The notes under the pieces: generated by a model
What the model saw: the letters and a program-made list of their open reading frames with translations, nothing else
The model's database searches: none
Told to the model about the DNA's origin: nothing
DNA from: Bacteroidota bacterium
GTDB lineage: Bacteria; Verrucomicrobiota; Verrucomicrobiia; Methylacidiphilales; UBA1321
Length of the DNA: 37,317 nucleotides
NCBI GenBank assembly: GCA_903970335.1
Contig: CAJCII010000123.1
Span: 1 to 37,317 of the forward strand
Direction of reading: 5' to 3'
Shown here: one piece after another, positions 32,341 through 37,317 of the stretch
How the letters are laid out: each line of letters opens with the position of its first letter
Numbering within the stretch: position 1 is the stretch's first letter
Position numbers and translations under genes: made by a program

Positions 32341-33051
32341 ATGAAAATCTCCATTGATAATTTCTTTCGCATCTTTGCCCTTCTCGCGGTGGTCTCGGCA
32401 ACAGTAAACGTGGCCGCAGCCCAAACCACGACCACCGTGTCCGCCACTGGTATCGTGCGCGAGGTGACCGCCGAAAAGTTCTCGCTGCAAGAAGCGGCCT
32501 CAACCTCGCCGAACGATTATACGTGGTCGACAGACATGATTTATGTGGATGAATCCGGTAATGCGCTTTCCTCCAATACGCTGAGGGTAGGTCTTCCCGT
32601 CACGGTTTTTTATAGTTTTGATGGCGACAGGAGAGTTGTCAGCAAGGTCATTGTCAGGACCGCAGCCCCTGCCCCTGTTACCGAAAACGCGCCCGTCACC
32701 CAGCCAGTCATTCAGCCAGTCATCCAGCCAGTGACCCAGCTGGCACCTGCTAATTCCTCCCAGGGAGTCGTGTCTTCGTTCGGTCCTAATTCGATTTCCC
32801 TTAAATCGGACCTCTCGGCAACACCTTTGACCTACGACCTCGGCAAGACGACTACGTTTGTCGACGAAAATGGGCAACCCGTTTCCGTCGCTACCGTTAA
32901 ATCCGGCCTGCCGGTAACGGTTTATTATGAGCGCGACGGCGATTTGATCATGGCCACCCAGGTGGTCGTGACGAAGAGCATGAATCCGCCGGCATCGGCT
33001 ACCGCACATGTCCCTGCGACACCGCCCGCAACCGACCCGAATCCGAAGTAG
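32341..33051 (+). CDS. Secreted two-repeat protein, unknown function
   Basis: A 236-residue protein with a clear signal peptide (positive MKISIDNFFR, hydrophobic core, cleavage near VAAAQ). Two copies of a β-rich module follow: about 33-103 (SATGIVREVTAEKFSLQEA to VVSKVIVR) and about 137-215 (SSQGVVSSFGPNSISLKSD to MATQVVVT). They share the pattern of a G-V-V strand, a D-E-[SN]-G turn, LPVTV[FY]Y and a final VV strand. Between them is a Pro/Gln/Val-rich linker with the 4-residue unit QPVI repeated. The tail is Pro/Ala/Thr-rich. This resembles small OB-like or DUF5666-like modules, but I do not assign a family with confidence. Confidence 0.7.
   Translation: MKISIDNFFRIFALLAVVSATVNVAAAQTTTTVSATGIVREVTAEKFSLQEAASTSPNDYTWSTDMIYVDESGNALSSNTLRVGLPVTVFYSFDGDRRVVSKVIVRTAAPAPVTENAPVTQPVIQPVIQPVTQLAPANSSQGVVSSFGPNSISLKSDLSATPLTYDLGKTTTFVDENGQPVSVATVKSGLPVTVYYERDGDLIMATQVVVTKSMNPPASATAHVPATPPATDPNPK
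32701..32746 (+). repeat. 12-bp tandem repeat within a coding linker
   Basis: Three and a half copies of a 12-base unit (consensus CAGCCAGTCATT) encode the QPVI repeats between the two β modules. Copy number may vary between strains. Confidence 0.8.
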
Positions 33052-33267
33052 TCACGGCCATCTCGTCCCATCCTGGACGAGACTTTTGGTGCGTCGCTCG
33101 TGCCTGGCCAGATTGAAAGCTGCACCACGAAACACCCTCACGCCCCAGTCGCTTGCCCTTGGCTCGTTTCATGCTAACAAGGGAACGCAAATGCCTGCGG
33201 GCCGAATCAATATCGGGATGGAATAAAATTCCTGTTGTACTCGATCGAACACGGGAAGCAATTATCG

Positions 33268-33651
33268 ATGGACGCACAAAAAACGATCCTTGTCGTGGAC
33301 GACAACGCAGCCATGAGGCACTTGATCCCATTTGCCATTGCCGAAACCGGCTGTAAAATCGTCATAGCCCGGAATGGTGCCGAAGCCCTGCTCATTGCCA
33401 CTGCAGAGACCGTCCATCTCCTGATTACCGATCTTTTCATGGGTGACATGGACGGATACGATCTCGTGGAGGCCCTGCGCCGATCGACCGCCAATGCCAA
33501 TCTTCCCGCCATTGTTTTCACCGGCTATACTCACCCCGATTTGGACTCCGTGCAGCCGGACACCAAAATCATCCAAATGACCAAGCCCTTCAGTTTCAGC
33601 GAAATGAAACGCTCTATCGGCCTCCTGCTCAACCCGCAAGGCGAAGCCTAA
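33268..33651 (+). CDS. Single-domain response regulator (CheY-like)
   Basis: A 127-residue stand-alone receiver. The acidic pair is in VVDDNAAMR, the phospho-acceptor Asp is in LLITDLFMGDMDG, the Thr/Ser switch is in IVFTGYTH and the Lys is in MTKPFSF. No output domain. It may be the partner of the hybrid kinase upstream, which is on the same strand. I chose the ATG at 33268 (MDAQKTILVVDD); a TTG at 33235 would add 11 residues. The gap to the preceding gene is about 216 bases. Confidence 0.9.
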   Translation: MDAQKTILVVDDNAAMRHLIPFAIAETGCKIVIARNGAEALLIATAETVHLLITDLFMGDMDGYDLVEALRRSTANANLPAIVFTGYTHPDLDSVQPDTKIIQMTKPFSFSEMKRSIGLLLNPQGEA

Positions 33652-33709
33652 GCAACTAATGAATCTAGGGTTTCAACCCTGATGCCGCGTGGCTAGTCTC
33701 GCCTAGGTC

Positions 33710-34552
33710 ATGCCCCTCTTCGCCTACTTCATCGAGCGCCCCCACCCCTTCCTCTTCCGCCTTGGCGACAACTGGGGGATCCGCTACTACAGCCTCGCCT
33801 ACCTCACCGGCTTCTACGCCATTTACGTCGCGCTCCGCTGGCAGGCCGCGCGCGGCTGGAGCCTCCTCAAGGGCGACGCCATCTCCGACTACGTCGCCTG
33901 GGTTTCCATGGTCGGCGTCATCCTCGGCGGTCGACTCGGCTACTGTCTCCTCTACGCCCCACGCCAGACCTTCACCGATCCCACTTACTTCTTCACCGTC
34001 TGGAGAGGCGGCATGGCCAGCCACGGCGGCATCCTCGGAGTCATTCTCGTCATGGTCCTCTTCGCCCGCGCCCGCAAAATCCCTTTCTACAACCTGGCCG
34101 ACGCGACCGCCCTCTTCGTCCCCACCGCCCTCGGCCTCGGCCGCTGCGCCAACTTCCTCAACGGCGAACTCTGGGGCCGTCCCACCGGCGTCTGGTGGGG
34201 CGTCGTCTTCCCCGATGCGCCCTGGATCGACGGGGTCAACGTCCCCCGCTATCCCTCCCAGTTGATCGAGGCGCTCCTCGAAGGCCTCGTCCTCCAACTC
34301 GTCCTCCTCGCCGTGCGCTTCTCCACCAAACGGGAGGGAGCCGTCGCCCTCGCCTTCATGGCTGGCTATGCCGTGCTCCGCATCGTCGGCGAACAATTCC
34401 GCGAACCCGATCAGGACATCGGCTTTTGGTTCGGAAGCATCACCCAGGGCCAACTCCTCTCCGCCCTCATGCTTCTCACCACCCTCCTGCTCGCGCGGAG
34501 ACAGTTTATCTCGCGTCCCAGGGTCGATTCGGAGTTAAATCGAACTCCATGA
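33710..34552 (+). CDS. lgt: Phosphatidylglycerol--prolipoprotein diacylglyceryl transferase
   Basis: An inner-membrane enzyme that moves diacylglycerol onto the lipobox cysteine of prolipoproteins, the first step of lipoprotein maturation. It has 280 residues with about seven helices. Signatures are GIRYYSLAY, GGRLGY, the GGMASHGG His-Gly region, and the Lgt motif GRCANFLNGELWGRPT. The final helices contain GQLLSALMLL. The ATG at 33710 has no clear Shine-Dalgarno. The stop overlaps the next gene by ATGA, so they are coupled. Confidence 0.96.
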   Translation: MPLFAYFIERPHPFLFRLGDNWGIRYYSLAYLTGFYAIYVALRWQAARGWSLLKGDAISDYVAWVSMVGVILGGRLGYCLLYAPRQTFTDPTYFFTVWRGGMASHGGILGVILVMVLFARARKIPFYNLADATALFVPTALGLGRCANFLNGELWGRPTGVWWGVVFPDAPWIDGVNVPRYPSQLIEALLEGLVLQLVLLAVRFSTKREGAVALAFMAGYAVLRIVGEQFREPDQDIGFWFGSITQGQLLSALMLLTTLLLARRQFISRPRVDSELNRTP

Positions 34553-35232
34553 GCGCCCCCGTTTTCGCCCCCGCCGACTATCTCGATCTCAAGCAAACCG
34601 ACCATGCCGCGCTCTTCTACGGCGTAAACCAGGCATGGGAAATTCTCCCTGCCCTGGCGCAGTACCTGAAGGATCATCTCGTGGCCGCGAACTTCGGGGA
34701 GATCATCGGCGACCCGATCATCGGGGACGAGGTCTACATTGGCCGTGACACGGTCATCGAACCGGGCGCGTACATTAAAGGCCCCGCGTGGATCGGGGAG
34801 AATTGCCAAATCCGCCACGGGGCCTACCTCCGGGAAAACGTCGTCATCGGCTCAGGCTCGGTCATCGGCAACTCATGCGAGATCAAGAATAGCTTTCTTT
34901 GCAACGGCTGCCAGGTGCCGCATTTCAACTATGTGGGCGATTCGATTCTCGGGGCCAGGGTCCATCTTGCGGCGGGGGTGATCGTCTCCAATCTCAAACT
35001 TAATGGGGACGCGATTTCCGTGCGGTCGGGCGAGGAGACGGTCGCCACCGGCTTGCGAAAATTCGGCGCGTTGATCGGCGATGAAGCAGAGGTGGGGTGC
35101 AACGCCGTGCTCAATCCCGGTTCGATTCTGGGGAGACGTTCTCTTATTTATCCGGGCGTCGTTTGGCGCGGCATCCTGCCTGCGAATTCGATCGCCAAGG
35201 CTGTGGGCGTTGTCCATCCCCGTCACGGCTGA
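34549..35232 (+). CDS. Left-handed β-helix (hexapeptide-repeat) protein, UDP-GlcNAc-pyrophosphorylase-like
   Basis: A 227-residue protein whose residues 50-215 form hexapeptide repeats of the left-handed β-helix type (IIGDEVYIGRDTVIEPGAYI is one run). It is like the acyltransferase half of GlmU and the proteins annotated as UDP-N-acetylglucosamine diphosphorylases without an N-terminal nucleotidyltransferase domain. The N-terminal 50 residues (FYGVNQAWEILPALAQYLK) are helical. Acyl or acetyl transfer to a sugar or lipid precursor is likely but not proven. It overlaps lgt by 4 bases (ATGA), which suggests an envelope role. Confidence 0.8.
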   Translation: MSAPVFAPADYLDLKQTDHAALFYGVNQAWEILPALAQYLKDHLVAANFGEIIGDPIIGDEVYIGRDTVIEPGAYIKGPAWIGENCQIRHGAYLRENVVIGSGSVIGNSCEIKNSFLCNGCQVPHFNYVGDSILGARVHLAAGVIVSNLKLNGDAISVRSGEETVATGLRKFGALIGDEAEVGCNAVLNPGSILGRRSLIYPGVVWRGILPANSIAKAVGVVHPRHG

Positions 35233-35283
35233 TGGCGTGGTAAAGAAGCGAATCTTAGGTATCCAGCGGTACCGCTGGGTTCC

Positions 35284-35700
35284 TTAAGGCGCGTTCGTGC
35301 CTTGCGTGGCCGCCTCGGCTTGGGCCCGGGCTTTGTCGTCTTTGATCGCCTGCGCGAGCTTATCCTTGTCTACAATTTCCTTCTCGGCCTCTAACTTTTT
35401 TTCGTCGGTCGCGTCGGCTTTGGCCCGGGCCTCGGCCGCCGCTTTGGCTTTGACCGGATCGTAGGAGAATTTCTTCTGCAAATCGGGGGAAAGCTTTGCC
35501 AAGGGAATCAGTGCCCCGCCGTCCTTGTAAAAAACCGTGACCGCATCGTCCTCGATCTTAATGACTTTGACATCTTGATAAACCGTGCCGTCGGTCGTGG
35601 TCCAGTCCTCGGCATAAAGAGGTAACGCCAAAAAAACGAGTAATCCGACAAGTAAAGCTTTCACCCCGTCGAAGGTAGCACTCTTCAAAACGGGGATCAA
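35284..35700 (-). CDS. Small secreted protein with KDG-like β domain and Ala/Lys-rich coiled coil
   Basis: A 138-residue protein with a signal peptide (hydrophobic core about 12-28, cleavage near LYAED). Then comes a small β domain (DWTTTDGTVYQDVKVIKIE, then AVTVFYKDGGALIPLAKLSPDLQ, each part under 25 residues). The rest (about 85-138) is a charged, alanine-rich helix likely to form a coiled coil. The small domain resembles the N-terminal β domain of the TPR protein at 20528-21301 in position and in TDGT/KDGT wording. Function unknown. Confidence 0.65.
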   Translation of the reverse strand: MIPVLKSATFDGVKALLVGLLVFLALPLYAEDWTTTDGTVYQDVKVIKIEDDAVTVFYKDGGALIPLAKLSPDLQKKFSYDPVKAKAAAEARAKADATDEKKLEAEKEIVDKDKLAQAIKDDKARAQAEAATQGTNAP

Positions 35701-35767
35701 TCACGACATAAAAAATGTCCCAAGCACGATTATCACCAGGGGGCATTTCGCTCGGCGCATTCCAGAC

Positions 35768-36262
35768 TCAAACGATGTCGTCGCCGAAGAATGGCCCGGG
35801 CTGCTGGCCCTTCTTCTCGCGCAGCGCCTGGCGGATTTTCTCCAGTTCCTCGCTCCGGTCCTCGGTCTCTTCCCACACCTCCAGACTGACATAAATGGGG
35901 GCCTTGGCCTGGGTGGCCAGAACAATGCAATCGCTCGGACGGGCGTCGATCTCGATTACCTTCGAGTGGACCTCGTTTTGGGCCTTGAGGATAATCCGGG
36001 CAAAATAGGTATTACTGCGCAGGGCATTGACGACAATGCGCTCCACCTTGATGTCGAAAGCGGTGAAAATGAACCCGATCAACTCGTGCGTGAGGGGCCT
36101 CTCACTGTGTTCGCCCCGAATCGACATCGCGATGGCACGTCCGACGCTCGGCTCGACATGAATGACAAAACATTTCTCCTCATTGCCGATAAAAATGGCC
36201 AGGGTGTGCTGGTCCGTGGGAAAGACGCCAAATACCTCGACGCGTACCACATCCGTATTCAC
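35768..36262 (-). CDS. Bifunctional nuclease family protein (DUF151)
   Basis: A 164-residue protein of the bifunctional nuclease/DUF151 family, first described for a nuclease acting on RNA and DNA. Family marks are FVIHVEPSVGRAIAM, PLTHELIGFIFTAFDIKVERIVV (given in parts: PLTHELIG, DIKVERIVV), TYFARIIL and the strongly conserved EIDARPSDCIVLATQAKAPIYV region (DARPSD, APIYV). The C-terminal tail is charged and helical. It is 128 bases downstream of thiG on the same strand. The in vivo role in most bacteria is not known. Confidence 0.88.
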   Translation of the reverse strand: MNTDVVRVEVFGVFPTDQHTLAIFIGNEEKCFVIHVEPSVGRAIAMSIRGEHSERPLTHELIGFIFTAFDIKVERIVVNALRSNTYFARIILKAQNEVHSKVIEIDARPSDCIVLATQAKAPIYVSLEVWEETEDRSEELEKIRQALREKKGQQPGPFFGDDIV

Positions 36263-36390
36263 AACTTACCAGTACCACCCTACGGAACGAATGACAACGA
36301 CGGAAGGGCTTCCTCCTCCCAAATTTCGTTCAATGCGGTCCGAAAAATCGATCCGACAGGGATGCGTCTGACCTTTCGGCCCGGGAACGT

Positions 36391-37167
36391 CTACTGCAAA
36401 AAACCGGTCAGCGGGCTCGTCGGGTTTGCCGTCCGACTCGGCGCGCCGAGTCCGACTTCCCACGCCGTGCGGCCCGCTTCCACCGCCTGGCGAAAAGCGC
36501 GGGCCATGCGGACAGGATCGCTCGCCGCCGCCAGCGCGGTATTGACGAGGACGCCATCGGCCCCGAGTTCGAGCGCCGCCGCCGCGTGGGAGGGAGCGCC
36601 CAGGCCCGCATCGACAATGACCGGCACCGTCGCCTGCTCGATGATGATCTCGATCTGCCCCCGCGTCTCGAGACCGCGATTCGACCCGATGGGCGAACCG
36701 AGCGGCATGACCGTGGCCGTGCCGACTTCCTGCAATCTTTTGGCCAGAACCGGGTCGGCATTGATGTAAGGCAGAACGACGAAACCCTCCTTCACGAGGA
36801 TTTCCGCCGCAGCCAGGGTCTCGATCGGATCGGGCAGAAGGTAACGGGGATCGGGGTGAATCTCGAGCTTGACCCACTTCGGCAACCCGGCGGCGGCGGC
36901 GAGCCGGGCGAGGCGGACCGCTTCCCCGGCGTTCATCGCGCCGCTGGTGTTCGGCAGGATGAGGTATTTTTTCGGGTCGATGAAGTTGAGGATGTCGGCG
37001 TAGGGATCGTCCTTGCCGGTGAGGTCGGCGCGACGCAGGGCCACGGTGACGATTTCCGTGCCGCTGGCCTCGAGGCAGTCCGCCATCGCTTGGTTCGAGG
37101 AGAACTTGCCCGTGCCGACAAGGAGGCGTGAGCCGAAGGTGCGTCCCGCAATGGTAAGACCGATCAT
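36391..37167 (-). CDS. thiG: Thiazole synthase
   Basis: The TIM-barrel enzyme that builds the thiazole phosphate moiety of thiamine from deoxyxylulose phosphate, dehydroglycine and ThiS-thiocarboxylate. It has 258 residues. LLVGTGKF starts the barrel, [20 protein letters not shown] follows, the Schiff-base lysine is Lys100 in WVKLEIHPD, and the phosphate site reads [13 protein letters not shown] with [12 protein letters not shown] good Shine-Dalgarno AGGACC lies 4 bases before the ATG at 37167. No thiS or thiH is in view. No TPP riboswitch is visible in the 60 bases upstream. Confidence 0.97.
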   Translation of the reverse strand: MIGLTIAGRTFGSRLLVGTGKFSSNQAMADCLEASGTEIVTVALRRADLTGKDDPYADILNFIDPKKYLILPNTSGAMNAGEAVRLARLAAAAGLPKWVKLEIHPDPRYLLPDPIETLAAAEILVKEGFVVLPYINADPVLAKRLQEVGTATVMPLGSPIGSNRGLETRGQIEIIIEQATVPVIVDAGLGAPSHAAAALELGADGVLVNTALAAASDPVRMARAFRQAVEAGRTAWEVGLGAPSRTANPTSPLTGFLQ

Positions 37168-37176
37168 GATGGTCCT

Positions 37177-37211
37177 ATTGTAGCGAGGGACTGAGACGGT
37201 CGCACTGATTT
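37177..37211. repeat. Short palindromic intergenic repeat, copy 2
   Basis: Shares ATTGTAGCGA and a following GA-C-GTCGCA-TG pattern with 1023-1057 (about 27 of 35 positions by eye). The inverted arms are imperfect here. Both copies lie just upstream of a minus-strand gene, in the same orientation. Confidence 0.55.
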
Positions 37212-37227
37212 CTTTTGGCAGCGCGTC

Positions 37228-37317
37228 TCAGACGAACTCCAGCTCCACTGGTGCGGGGATGAGTCCGGCGTGGTGGGCGCGGTCGAGGAATTCGCGGACG
37301 CCCTTTTTGCCCCGGTC
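37228..37317 (-). CDS. C-terminal 29 codons of a probable chorismate dehydratase (MqnA)
   Basis: A minus-strand frame open from the right edge ends in TGA at 37228-37230. Its last residues read FLDRAHHAGLIPAPVELEFV, which resembles the C-terminus of MqnA (menaquinone via futalosine), where a helix is followed by GLIP and a final L-x-F-hydrophobic. It is 60 bases upstream of thiG on the same strand. The fragment is too short for certainty. Confidence 0.45.
   Translation of the reverse strand, partial: DRGKKGVREFLDRAHHAGLIPAPVELEFV

Overview
The window is GC-rich bacterial chromosome, densely coded on both strands. The gene set suggests a Gram-negative, non-sporulating, probably verrucomicrobial bacterium. 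Pointers are a TPR–ExbB–ExbD–ExbD–ExbD energy-transduction operon, a fused SpmA/SpmB membrane protein, an archaeal-type phosphatidylserine decarboxylase beside pssA, pilT, lgt, small alanine-rich secreted proteins and many short palindromic intergenic repeats. The phylum call is inference from gene content, not from a marker gene.

Left end (1-2240): an accessory-looking region, less GC-rich than the rest. A minus-strand frame that runs off the left edge joins the N-terminal third of an RtcB-type RNA ligase, an almost complete HNH endonuclease that keeps its own Shine-Dalgarno and ATG, and a piece of a histidine kinase. Next come a small lipoprotein gene, a tRNA-Gln(UUG)-like gene with non-canonical D and T loops, and about 370 bases rich in inverted repeats. 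I regard this as the most unusual part of the window.

2240-11200: housekeeping genes. leuS is divergent from rdgB; rph and a small membrane protein follow; uvrB is divergent from aguB-aguA, which convert agmatine to putrescine. 11365-14067: a GT1-type glycosyltransferase and a membrane-anchored alkaline-phosphatase-fold protein that lacks its catalytic serine and most metal ligands. 14078-16649: ksgA, overlapping convergently with pilT, and a stand-alone cyclic-nucleotide-binding protein.

16770-21301: the SpmA/SpmB-type protein converges on a five-gene minus-strand operon (TPR protein, ExbB-like channel with a C-terminal zinc ribbon, three ExbD genes). Two of the ExbD genes are a tandem duplication. 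21567-24577: an SDR-type membrane-associated epimerase/reductase with a translationally coupled 52-residue ORF, a NAGPA-type phosphodiester glycosidase and a 3D-domain (lytic transglycosylase-like) protein. 24914-26825: psd, pssA and a short low-molecular-weight phosphatase form a phospholipid operon.

26928-37317: an old yellow enzyme homologue, bioA, a three-PAS hybrid histidine kinase, a two-repeat secreted protein, a single-domain response regulator, lgt overlapping a hexapeptide-repeat protein by ATGA, a small secreted protein, a bifunctional-nuclease-family protein, thiG, and the last 29 codons of a probable mqnA (futalosine menaquinone pathway). Two short interspersed repeats, one of 38 bp and one of 35 bp, each occur twice in the window.
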